Below are positions 6,554 through 14,215 of a DNA stretch of 19,587 nucleotides, one piece after another. How positions within the stretch are numbered: the first letter of the stretch is position 1; every line of letters begins with the position of its first letter. The DNA is from JAADHY01 sp964428935 (GTDB taxonomy: Bacteria > Planctomycetota > Planctomycetia > Planctomycetales > Planctomycetaceae): the NCBI GenBank assembly GCA_964428935.1, contig CAYSAG010000071.1, positions 1 to 19,587 of the forward strand, read 5' to 3'. The notes beneath the pieces are model-generated. The model was not told where the DNA came from. It worked only from the letters and a program-made list of their open reading frames with translations, and did no database searches. Made by a program: the position numbers and the translations under genes.

Positions 6554-7714
6554 TCAGAAGCGGTACGCCTTGTTGTTCCGGTCGAAGTCGCTGTCAGCCA
6601 GTTGCTGGTTCAGCCGGACGTTCGTGAAAGCGTAGTACTCCAGCAGCGTCGAGCCGTCGACGTCGTTCGGGTCCACGTGTTCGACCAGGTCCGGCCACGT
6701 GAAGTTCTTCACGGCGACGGGCAAGAAGGTTTCCTGGTCGAGCAGCAAGATGCTTTTTCGGTAGGTGGGTGAGTAGTTGCGGTCGGTGTACTCGACCACG
6801 CACGCGTAGCACTGCCGTCCTTCGAACTCGACCCCCGCTTGCAGCAGGCACTGTACTTTGTCGGCGTTCTGCAGGTCGCGGCGCCGGTACGGAAGGATTT
6901 CCTCCACAATTTGCAACATGCCGGCCTTGGTAATCGGGTAGCGGGCCTCTGCCAAGGCCAACGCGCTGTTCGGGTCGAGCTTCAGCGCGGGCAGACGCGA
7001 CTTCCACCCACCGAACTTGACCAGCATTTTGTTGTCGTTCTGGCCCTCCACGTACAGAACCTGTCTCCCTCGGTCGCCCTTCAACCATTTCATGTAAATG
7101 CTGAAGGGACGGTGGCGCACCTTCATGAGCATGACCTGCAGTTCGGTCAATTTGCCGTTGATGCGTTCCTGCTTCTGGAACGTGGCCGTGTAGTCAGACA
7201 CTTGCTTCAGCAACCGTTCGCTCTTTTCGAGCATGAGCAGGTTGACCAGCAAGGCCATTCGGCCGGTCAAGACGTTGTCCGACTGAGGCGTTTGCTGGTC
7301 GGCCGGGCGCGGTTGCGCCGGGTCAGCGGAGGGGTCGGCTTGAGCAGCGTGACTGGTCGCGCTGGCACTCGGGCGGTCGACGGCCAACGCCGTTCGTTTC
7401 GATTCTGCGTTGCCGGCGGTCTGGCTGGAGTCGCTGGGCCCAGTGCGGGCGACGTCCGTCCCCGTGCCGCCGGTCGCTTGCCGGGCCGCCGACTTGTGGG
7501 ACGTGGAGGCCGGCGGCAGCTGGGCCAATTGGATTTCGGGCGGGCAGTGACTGGCGGCGACGTGCGCCTCGGCTTCGTTCGTCACCGCCCGGACCGGCTC
7601 CGGCTGGACGTTCATTTGCACCACGGCGGCAGCCGTCGCCACGACCAACACCGCCAGGCAATTCCGACCGAAGCACCCCTTTTCGGCGGACTGGGCTTCG
7701 CTTCGTCTCGACAT
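6554..7714 (-). CDS. Exported DUF1571-domain protein
   Basis: 386 residues. Residues ~17-34 are hydrophobic (NCLAVLVVATAAAVVQM), a signal peptide or membrane anchor. Residues ~70-150 are low-complexity, rich in Ala, Ser, Thr, Pro and Gln, probably a flexible linker. From ~155 to the end is a DUF1571 domain: DYTATFQKQERINGKL (174-189), VRHRPFSIYMKWL (199-211), VLYVEGQNDNKM (219-230), LKLDPNS (244-250). DUF1571 is common in Planctomycetota and has a fold related to outer-membrane lipoprotein carriers such as LolA, but no function is established. Gene is alone between two convergent or divided units. GAGGTG precedes the ATG very closely. Function unknown. Confidence 0.88.
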   Translation of the reverse strand: MSRRSEAQSAEKGCFGRNCLAVLVVATAAAVVQMNVQPEPVRAVTNEAEAHVAASHCPPEIQLAQLPPASTSHKSAARQATGGTGTDVARTGPSDSSQTAGNAESKRTALAVDRPSASATSHAAQADPSADPAQPRPADQQTPQSDNVLTGRMALLVNLLMLEKSERLLKQVSDYTATFQKQERINGKLTELQVMLMKVRHRPFSIYMKWLKGDRGRQVLYVEGQNDNKMLVKFGGWKSRLPALKLDPNSALALAEARYPITKAGMLQIVEEILPYRRRDLQNADKVQCLLQAGVEFEGRQCYACVVEYTDRNYSPTYRKSILLLDQETFLPVAVKNFTWPDLVEHVDPNDVDGSTLLEYYAFTNVRLNQQLADSDFDRNNKAYRF

Positions 7715-8245
7715 GACACCTCAGCCTTTGCGTTCGTCGGCCAAACTTGGACCGGCTTTCGCTCCACAACTGGACGGTCAGAGCGAAACGGAAGACAGGA
7801 CGTTCGGACGACGGCTGCGTCCGGCGGAGCCTGGGTGGACTGGCAGGCCGGTGCGCAGCCCTTCGTGCGGTCGGTCTGCCGTCGTAGTCGAGGAATCGGC
7901 GAGGTGGTCGAGTTGGGCTGAGGCTTTGTGACGGGGAAGGGGAGAGTCGCCGGCAGGACCTGTCTGTCGTCGCGATTAATGCACGTGTAGCCGTTCGGCC
8001 GTCGGTGCCGGACGTGCGCCGCGACGGAACCCAGTTTCGCCAGACCACGCAGCAGAAAGGGTCGGCAAGTCGAGCGCCGGCGGTAGGACGAGCGCAACCC
8101 GAACGCGGCGCAAAAAGCAAGGGCGTCACGCGAGCCCCGGTCGACTTCGTGACGCCCTGGTGGTGTTTGGAATGAGCGGTGCTCAGCCGAGCCGCGCCGC
8201 CGACTCGGCAGCGACGCTCAGCCTGTCGCCGCTCAGGCTACCCAG
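7715..8245. other. Intergenic region, mostly featureless
   Basis: 531 bases upstream of the DUF1571 gene and downstream of the isomerase-like gene, both on the minus strand. The only clear element is the terminator at 8112-8158. No convincing promoter boxes or conserved ORF were seen; several open frames exist but have no domain, start signal or signal peptide. Confidence 0.4.
8112..8158 (-). terminator. Intrinsic terminator after the isomerase-like gene
   Basis: AGGGCGTCACG (8120-8130) pairs with CGTGACGCCCT (8148-8158), an 11-bp perfect stem with a 17-base loop. Read on the minus strand it is followed by TTGCTTTTTG (complement of 8111-8120). It lies about 90 bases after the stop at 8246 and closes the three-gene minus-strand group. 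Confidence 0.82.
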
Positions 8246-9148
8246 TCACGCCGACTTGGAAAGCTCGGCGGCGACCTGGTCGAAGTACTTCACGCACTGA
8301 GCCAGCTCGGGCAACGAGTTCTCCCAGTTGTACTCGTACTCAATCGAGAACACCGCCTTCACTCCCTGGTCGTAGATTTCTTGCAGCAACGCTCGAACGT
8401 TGGCCTTTCCGGTTCCCCAAGGAACGTCGTGTGCGCCGCGGCCGTAGTCGTTCAGGTCTTTGAAGTGGAAAGTAATGATTCGCCCTTTCAGCTTTTTCAG
8501 TTGCTCCAACGGGTTCAGGCCAGACCGCATCCAGTGGCCAGTGTCGGCGCACGCTCCAATTCGTTTACTGCGTCCTCTGCAGACCTTCAGCACCGTGTCC
8601 GGGTTCCAGTAGCGGGACGGCTTCGGGTGGTTGTGAATGGCGACGTTGATTTGGTACTCGTCGCACAGCTTTTCGATTGTGTCGAATGCCTCGAACGGAG
8701 GTTCGGACACAATTGTTTCGATGCCCATTTCCTTGGCGAAGTCGAAGGTCTTGCGGTCTTTGCGTTCGTCGCCGGTGAGTCGAGTCACGCCGAAATTGGC
8801 CAGTTTGACGCCAGCGTCGTTCAGGCGCTTGAGCACTTCCTTGCGCTGTTTGGGCGTGAGCGACTCGTTGGTCTTCACACCCGGCTGCTCCGGGCTCAGC
8901 TTCTGTCCCGGGTAGGCCTCAATGTAGTGCAGCCCCAACGACTTCACTTTCTCAATGGCTTCGTAGAAGGTGAAGAGGCGAAACGTGTAGGCCTGGCAGC
9001 CCAAACGCCAACCGATTTTCTCGGCGTGAGGAGCTCCAGCGGCCAACTGTTCGGCCCAAGCCGGGACGGTGAAGGACGCCGCGGTGGCAGCGGCCAGCGT
9101 CGAGCCGGTCGCTTTCAGGAAGTCTCTGCGGTGTAGTCGAGTGGTCAT
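8246..9148 (-). CDS. Tat-exported sugar phosphate isomerase/epimerase-like TIM barrel
   Basis: 300 residues from the ATG at 9148, chosen because AAGGAG lies about eight bases upstream and because it starts the Tat signal MTTRLHRRDFLKATG, followed by an Ala-rich core and VPAWA. A GTG-type start further up would bury the signal. The body is a xylose-isomerase-like / AP endonuclease 2 TIM barrel: CQAYTFR (51-57), LGLHYIEAYPGQ (71-82), and the four likely metal ligands E149 (IVSEPP), D202 (CADTGHW), H228 (FHFKD) and E270 (FSIEYE). Export argues against a phosphosugar substrate. Proteins of this fold are now linked to 3-ketoglycoside lyase or isomerase steps, and the upstream neighbour is a DUF1080 protein, which fits. 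The actual reaction is not determined. Confidence 0.88.
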   Translation of the reverse strand: MTTRLHRRDFLKATGSTLAAATAASFTVPAWAEQLAAGAPHAEKIGWRLGCQAYTFRLFTFYEAIEKVKSLGLHYIEAYPGQKLSPEQPGVKTNESLTPKQRKEVLKRLNDAGVKLANFGVTRLTGDERKDRKTFDFAKEMGIETIVSEPPFEAFDTIEKLCDEYQINVAIHNHPKPSRYWNPDTVLKVCRGRSKRIGACADTGHWMRSGLNPLEQLKKLKGRIITFHFKDLNDYGRGAHDVPWGTGKANVRALLQEIYDQGVKAVFSIEYEYNWENSLPELAQCVKYFDQVAAELSKSA

Positions 9149-9319
9149 GGGGAAGTCTCCTTGAAACTGTCGGTGCAAGCGGGGTGACACGACTTGCAGG
9201 ACGGTTACGGAAAACAACGAACGCGTCGGGAACCGCGAAAACGGCAGGCACGTCGGGAGCCGGCCGCACGGAACGTCTGGCTGAAGCTCGCGCAGGCAGC
9301 GGCCGGCTCCTTCCGCGCC

Positions 9320-9336
9320 CTCGGCTCAACGCCGAG
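9320..9336 (-). terminator. Short hairpin directly after the DUF1080 stop
   Basis: CTCGGC (9320-9325) and GCCGAG (9331-9336) flank a five-base loop and abut the stop codon at 9337. There is no T-tract on the minus strand. It may be a weak attenuator or an mRNA 3'-end stabiliser between the DUF1080 and isomerase-like genes. Confidence 0.35.
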
Positions 9337-10023
9337 TCACTTCAATTCTTTGATTCGAATGTTGCGGAACTCGACCCGAGCTCCGTGGCCCAGGAACCCA
9401 ATGTGCCCTTTCTTGTTGAGCAGGCCACGCAGCTTGTGGCCGTGAATCGACTTCTCACCCAGCTTGCTGGTGTCGGCGTCGACAATGACCGTGCCGTTCA
9501 GAGTCACGCGAATGTGGGTCCCCTTGGCGTAGATTTCCATGGAGTTCCATTCGCCGGCCGGTTTCAAGAATCCCCGTTTCGCAGCCACGGCACCGTAAAT
9601 CGACCCGTTGTACTGCTCGGGCTTCAGGTGGGCGTAACGCGGGTGGTAGTCGTCGAGCAACTGAATTTCCATGCCTGCGTAGGCCGGGTTGCTGTTGAGC
9701 GGAGCTCGAATGCCGACACCGTTGTTCCCGCCGGGCGGCAGCTTGTACTCGAACCGCAGAATGAAGTCGCTGTACTCCTTCTCGGTGAACAGGTTCCCGC
9801 CTCCGTTCTTCTTGCAAACCAGCACGCCGTTCTCGACGGTGTAACCCTTCACGCTGCCGACCCAGCCGTCCAGGTTCTTGCCGTTGAAAATCGGCACGAA
9901 GCCTTCCTCGTTGTCCTGTTGAGACAACTGTGCCGCTGCGGCCTGGGCTTGTCCACAACACTGAGCCAAGCTCAGCGCCGGGCCGACAACCAACACGAAA
10001 GACAAAGCAGACGTCGCCAACAT
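9337..10023 (-). CDS. Secreted DUF1080 protein (3-keto-disaccharide hydrolase domain)
   Basis: 228 residues. Residues 1-~30 are a signal peptide (hydrophobic core LSFVLVVGPALSLA; the following QCC does not fit a lipobox). The rest is a single DUF1080 concanavalin-like beta-sandwich: GFVPIFNGKNLDGW (41-54), FILRFEYKL (87-95), GGNNGVGIRAP (98-108), MEIQLLDD (118-125), SIYGAVAA (141-148), GEWNSMEIYA (157-166), GHIGFLGHG near the end. Pfam names the family 3-keto-disaccharide hydrolase, and members are very numerous in Planctomycetota. It is expected to act outside the cytoplasm on oxidised glycosides. It sits 124 bases after the cytochrome fusion and 188 before the isomerase-like gene, same strand. 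AGGGAG precedes the ATG by about eight bases. Confidence 0.92.
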   Translation of the reverse strand: MLATSALSFVLVVGPALSLAQCCGQAQAAAAQLSQQDNEEGFVPIFNGKNLDGWVGSVKGYTVENGVLVCKKNGGGNLFTEKEYSDFILRFEYKLPPGGNNGVGIRAPLNSNPAYAGMEIQLLDDYHPRYAHLKPEQYNGSIYGAVAAKRGFLKPAGEWNSMEIYAKGTHIRVTLNGTVIVDADTSKLGEKSIHGHKLRGLLNKKGHIGFLGHGARVEFRNIRIKELK

Positions 10024-10147
10024 GGTCCAACTCTCCCTTCAACTGAAGTTGTGCCTGCAGGAACGACGGGCCGCCGACCTCGAACCTGGGTCGGGGCGGC
10101 CTCTCTGTCGGCACCGGAACGTGAGGTCTTCGTTCCGGGCCGAGTCG

Positions 10148-12073
10148 CTACAACGACTTCAAGTACTCAATCAGGTCGTTCAATTCTTCAGCCGTCAGCT
10201 CCTTGGTGTGTCCGTGTTTGTCGTGCGGGTTGTATTTGGTGAGCACTTCGCGCAACGTGCGAGCTCGGCCGTCGTGCAAGTAGGGAGCCGTGCGCCAGAC
10301 CTCCACCAGCGACGGCGTGTCGTACCGGCCGTCCGGCTCCAGCGGCGTCAGCACCCCCACGTTGTGCATTCGTCGGTCGGTGAAGTACGGGGCCGGGTGA
10401 CAGCCGGAGCAGTGAGCTTTGCCTTCGAACAGCGCTCGGCCTCGTCGAGCCGCCTCGGTCAACTCGCCGTCCGGTCTTCGGTGCGGGTTCGGCTCGGGCC
10501 GGAGCGACTTCAGGTAGGCGTACAAGTCGTCGACCTGCTGGTCGGTGGGGACGGTCAGGTGTCCGGCAAGGATGCTGGTCCGAGCACACTCCTTGGCCGT
10601 CTTGCGCGTCGCTCGTCGGTTCAGCGGGGGCGTCCGGTCGACGTAGACCAGGCTGGGAGTGTCTTTCGGGTTTCCGATTCCGTCGCGCAGGAAGTCCCAG
10701 CGCAGGCCGTCGACCCGGCCCTGGTTCGGGTGACACGACGCGCAACTGTGCCACCGCTGAAACGCCAGCCGAGCGTCGTGAAAGAGCAGCTCGCCGCGAC
10801 GAACCGCGTCGGGCGCCGGCTGGGGTCCGAGCGACAGGCGAGCGACGGTCTGCCCCGTCTCGGCGTCCAGCACCGCCAGCTGGCCCGAGTAGTAGTTCGC
10901 CACCAGCAGTCGGCTTTGGTCCGGCGTCACGGCCAACCCCTTCGGCCCCAAGCCGCCGCTGGAAAACCGACGAATGGCCCCGGCAATGTACAAGGCCGTC
11001 AGGTCGTTTTCCAGCTCCGACAGCACGCGGCGGTCCTGCTGAATGCGCACCCAAATGTTGGGCCGCATTCCGTCCTTCAGTTCGGCCAGCGGCTGTGGAA
11101 TTTTCCCGGCCAGCAGTTCGTGGACCAGTCCCACCTCGACGGTCGACACCTCGTGCACTCCGGTGTGCGTGACCCACAGGCGGCGGCCGTCCCGGGAACA
11201 CACGACCGAGTGCGGGTTGGCCGCTCCCCGCGTCAGCTCGTCCAACAGGAACGTGGCCAGCCGAGCGGTCCGCTGCAGGTCAATGACCGTCAGCGCGTAC
11301 GTGTTCACCCAGCCTCGTTCCAGCTGCGTGACGGGCAAGTTGAACCGCCCCAAACCGTGGACCACGTAGGCCCACCGGCCGTCCGGACTGACGCACACGC
11401 CCTGCACGACGGTGGAGCCGGGCGGGAGCTTCACGGTCGAGACGTGGAAGTCGCTCGTGTCGAGAACCGACACGACGGCCGAAAGAGTCGGGTCGGTCTC
11501 GGGACCGTACGGAAGCAGGTTCACGACGACCAGCTTTTTCTCGTCCGGGCTCAAGGCCGCTCGCGCCGGTTCCCGAACCACTCGAACCCGACGCACTTCA
11601 GCCGGCGGCGTGCGACTCAGGTCCACCACCGAAACCGTGTCGTCGTCCTGGTTGCAGACGTAGAGCCGCTTCGACCGCTTGGCCAGGACGACGGCCACAG
11701 GCCAGCGAGCCACGGCAATGCGCTCGACGACTCGCCCGGCACCCGTGTCGACCACGGCCACCGTGCCGGCCAGCCGCTCCGCGACGAACAGCCGACGGCC
11801 GTCGGCCGACAGCGCCAGCCCTCGCGGCTCGCCCCGCAGTGGAATTTCGCCCGTCTTCTTTCCGGCGGCCAAGTCGAAAACCGTGACGTTGGCCGCCGTG
11901 CTGTCCGACACGTACGCTCGCCGCCCGTCCGGAGACACGACGACGTCGTACGGAGACCGGTAACGCGGACGGCCAGGCTGCCCGCTGGCCGCCGCAGCGG
12001 TCGTCGACGCAACCGCCAGAACCAGCAGAACCGGCTGCCACTGGAAACCGAGACGACGCGGGCCCGTCTTCAT
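10148..12073 (-). CDS. YVTN beta-propeller fused to diheme cytochrome c (MauG/CCP-like)
   Basis: 641 residues from the ATG at 12073, fixed by AAGGAGG nine bases upstream and a signal peptide (QPVLLVLAVASTTAAAASG, 12-31). Longer in-frame extension upstream is low-complexity and rejected. Residues ~40-410 are YVTN-type propeller blades (VSPDGRRAYVSDS, LSADGRRLFVAER, VSPDGRWAYVVHG, VTPDQSRLLVANY). Residues ~420-641 form the cytochrome part with two heme motifs, CASCH (444-448) and CSGCH (555-559), plus TPSLVEVWRTAPYLHDGRARTL, typical of the MauG / cytochrome c peroxidase family. These enzymes act in the periplasm on peroxide or protein substrates. The true electron donor or substrate is unknown. 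It leads the minus-strand group with DUF1080 and the isomerase-like gene. Confidence 0.92.
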   Translation of the reverse strand: MKTGPRRLGFQWQPVLLVLAVASTTAAAASGQPGRPRYRSPYDVVVSPDGRRAYVSDSTAANVTVFDLAAGKKTGEIPLRGEPRGLALSADGRRLFVAERLAGTVAVVDTGAGRVVERIAVARWPVAVVLAKRSKRLYVCNQDDDTVSVVDLSRTPPAEVRRVRVVREPARAALSPDEKKLVVVNLLPYGPETDPTLSAVVSVLDTSDFHVSTVKLPPGSTVVQGVCVSPDGRWAYVVHGLGRFNLPVTQLERGWVNTYALTVIDLQRTARLATFLLDELTRGAANPHSVVCSRDGRRLWVTHTGVHEVSTVEVGLVHELLAGKIPQPLAELKDGMRPNIWVRIQQDRRVLSELENDLTALYIAGAIRRFSSGGLGPKGLAVTPDQSRLLVANYYSGQLAVLDAETGQTVARLSLGPQPAPDAVRRGELLFHDARLAFQRWHSCASCHPNQGRVDGLRWDFLRDGIGNPKDTPSLVYVDRTPPLNRRATRKTAKECARTSILAGHLTVPTDQQVDDLYAYLKSLRPEPNPHRRPDGELTEAARRGRALFEGKAHCSGCHPAPYFTDRRMHNVGVLTPLEPDGRYDTPSLVEVWRTAPYLHDGRARTLREVLTKYNPHDKHGHTKELTAEELNDLIEYLKSL

Positions 12074-12801
12074 TCGACCGGTCCTCCTTCTTGCGTGGGT
12101 TCGTTGCGTGCGCGGTGTGGTCGTCACCGAACGGCTGTTTGCCAACGGCCACGCCCCGACACGCAGCGGGCGGCGAAACAAAAGAAGCACCACCACGCGG
12201 CGGTCGCCAGACGTCGCTGAAGGACGGGGTCCGGCCGTCGGCAAGAGAGCTCCGCTGGCCCCGCGGCGGGACGTGGGCGTCGACCGTCCGCGGACCTTCC
12301 AGCGTACCAGAATGGCTTGCCGTTGCAACGAAGGACCGAGCGGGTGCCGGCCGTCGCGCGGTCGACAAGCTGCGCGGCCGCGGCGCGTGCGTCCCGCCGT
12401 CGCCCTTCGAAGCTCGGCGGGACAAGCCAGCGCGAACCAGCTCAGCGCGAACGGGCACACGCCGCAGTGAATTGAGGCCGGTGCCTGACGTGCCCGGCCG
12501 GCTGTCGGTAACATGGAATTGTGGAAGTGGCGGGTCGTCGAGCCTTTCTGGGTCGAGGAGGACACGGCCGGGCCCGCCGTCTGTCGGCGACGAGCTTGGC
12601 AGCGGCCGCCCGGCCGCGTTGGGCGGCGAGTGGGTCTGGCCGCGAGTTGCTGGTGCCAGACGGTCCCACACGCTGGACCGGGCGTCGAGCCAGTTGAACG
12701 ACAAAGTGGAGGTTGTCGGCCGCACTGCGGGCAGCGCGACCGGCGGGGCGTCGGGCGAGTCGACCGTTCACTCAGCCAGAACTCGAAAGAGGACCGCAGC
12801 A
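12074..12801. other. Long divergent intergenic region
   Basis: 728 bases between the cytochrome fusion (-) and the deacetylase (+), long for this window. It has no gene I can support; several GC-driven open frames lack domains, signal peptides or ribosome sites. A weak sigma-70-like pair for the plus strand is CTGACG (12485-12490), 18 bases, TAACAT (12509-12514), each four of six to consensus, which would leave a leader of about 280 bases. A regulatory RNA cannot be excluded. Confidence 0.4.
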
Positions 12802-14187
12802 ATGAGACGAGCTTGGGTGTTTGCGTGCGTCGCTGCCTGTTTGCTGCTGGCGAGAGTGTGCGGAGCGGTAGAAGTGGCCGGGGCGCGGGTCGAGCTGGTC
12901 GAGCCGGCTGGAGCCGCCACGGTGACGGCCCGAATGGTCGGCAAGCACCAACTGCGAATCGACGTCGACCCACTGGAGCAAGGGCTGTCGCTGACAATTG
13001 GCGTGCGTCTGCCCGTGAGCGGCCCGAATTACTGGCCGGTCGAGGACGTTGTCGTCACAGACTCGTCTGGACAGCCAGTCCCCGCTCGGCACAACGGCAC
13101 GGAGTGGGAACAGTTCACGCTGGCCGTCCCGCCGAAACGGGCCAGCTACACAGTCCGAGTGGTCCGGCCGGCCGGTCCGCGGCCGAAGGTGTTTCCGGAG
13201 CGCGAGCGTCAAGTCAGCGACCCCGACAGCGGGCTGACGGCGACCATTGCCAACTGGTACGGTGGGCGACAGGCGGCGCTGTGTCTACGGTTCGACGACT
13301 CGCACCCGACTCACCTGTCGACGGTCATTCCCGCCCTGCGCCGCTACGGCTTTCGAGCCACGTTCCTGATCAACCCGGGTGAGCGCGACGAGCGTTGTCC
13401 GCCGCGGTGGCGGTCGAACTTTCACCGGCACCGGGCCGAGTGGGAAGCGGTCGCGCGGGCTGGCGACCAGGAGTTCGGAAACCACACGGCTCACCACCGC
13501 GGAGCGACCAGCGACGAAGACATGGAGCGCGAAATCGGCGAGGCAGCAAAGGTCATTTGGCGGCTGTTCCCGAACCGAAGCAAACTGCTGGCGTTGAACC
13601 TGGGCGGCGGAACCTGGTGGGTCACCAGCCGGCCGCTCCGCTACTACCTCGACAAGTACCCGTCGTTCTTGGTCACCGGCTCACTGGGCATGGACGACAC
13701 GTACGGGAACCGCGTCGAAGCTTTCCGGCAATATTTGGAACGAAACCTGGCACCGGGCCGTTTGGGCTGGTGTAAGGCTCACTTTCACTCGGTCGGCGAC
13801 GGGTACGCGACCAGCTTGCAGCACTTTCTGGCCGTGCTCGAAATTGTCAAACAGCACCAGTCCGAATTGTGGGTCGCGGGTCTGGCCGACGCGTACAAGT
13901 ACCTGACGGAGCGGCGAGGGGCCAAGCTGACGCTGGACAAGGCGGGACCACGCCGTTTGGCTCTTCGTCTGCACTGCACGACCGACCCGACGCTGTTCGA
14001 CCAGCCGCTGACCGTGGAGCTTCACGTGCCGCGACGCTGGGCCGCCCACGGCGTCACCGTGACCGACTCGACCGGCCGGTCCGTCCCGACAAGCGAAGGT
14101 CGCTCACCCGACCACCAAACCTTGGCCGTCCGCTTTGACGTCCCACCCACCGACGCGACCTACCTTGTTGAACCCAACCACGACTGA
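12802..14187 (+). CDS. Secreted polysaccharide deacetylase (NodB homology) with flanking beta domains
   Basis: 461 residues from the ATG at 12802, chosen for GAAAGAGGA about eight bases upstream and the signal peptide MRRAWVFACVAACLLLARVCGA. Residues ~25-125 are a beta domain; ~155-365 a NodB-type carbohydrate esterase 4-like barrel; ~374-461 a second beta domain resembling the first. Motif 1 is RFDDS (163-167; usual TFDDG), supplying the base D165 and metal ligand D166; motif 2 is GNHTAHH (226-232), giving the H228/H232 pair. GTWWVTSRPLRYYLD and CKAHFHSVG follow. CE4 enzymes remove N- or O-acetyl groups from chitin-, peptidoglycan- or xylan-like polymers. The substrate here is unknown. The gene is 28 bases upstream of the GH29-like gene, so they are likely co-translated. 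Confidence 0.87.
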   Translation: MRRAWVFACVAACLLLARVCGAVEVAGARVELVEPAGAATVTARMVGKHQLRIDVDPLEQGLSLTIGVRLPVSGPNYWPVEDVVVTDSSGQPVPARHNGTEWEQFTLAVPPKRASYTVRVVRPAGPRPKVFPERERQVSDPDSGLTATIANWYGGRQAALCLRFDDSHPTHLSTVIPALRRYGFRATFLINPGERDERCPPRWRSNFHRHRAEWEAVARAGDQEFGNHTAHHRGATSDEDMEREIGEAAKVIWRLFPNRSKLLALNLGGGTWWVTSRPLRYYLDKYPSFLVTGSLGMDDTYGNRVEAFRQYLERNLAPGRLGWCKAHFHSVGDGYATSLQHFLAVLEIVKQHQSELWVAGLADAYKYLTERRGAKLTLDKAGPRRLALRLHCTTDPTLFDQPLTVELHVPRRWAAHGVTVTDSTGRSVPTSEGRSPDHQTLAVRFDVPPTDATYLVEPNHD

Positions 14188-14206
14188 CGTCACACCATTC
14201 GGTTGG
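14174..14206 (+). promoter_or_regulatory. Inverted repeat touching the GH29-like gene's ribosome site
   Basis: CCAACC (14174-14179) can pair with GGTTGG (14201-14206), whose last two bases are the first bases of the Shine-Dalgarno GGAGGT (14205-14210). The left arm is inside the last codons of the deacetylase. Ribosomes finishing that gene would open the hairpin, a possible translational coupling device. Confidence 0.3.
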
Positions 14207-14215
14207 AGGTGCTCC

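Noticed and set aside
10022..12220. Long plus-strand open frame (732 codons) opposite the cytochrome fusion
   Set aside because: The minus strand encodes YVTN blades and two CxxCH motifs; the plus frame is Arg/Gln/Val-rich with no family features.
12091..12801. N-terminal extension of the deacetylase from 12091
   Set aside because: The ATG at 12802 has a ribosome site and begins a proper signal peptide; the upstream residues look like translated spacer.
12074..12997. N-terminal extension of the cytochrome fusion to 12997
   Set aside because: The extension is Arg/Pro-rich spacer-like sequence; AAGGAGG and a signal peptide place the start at 12073.
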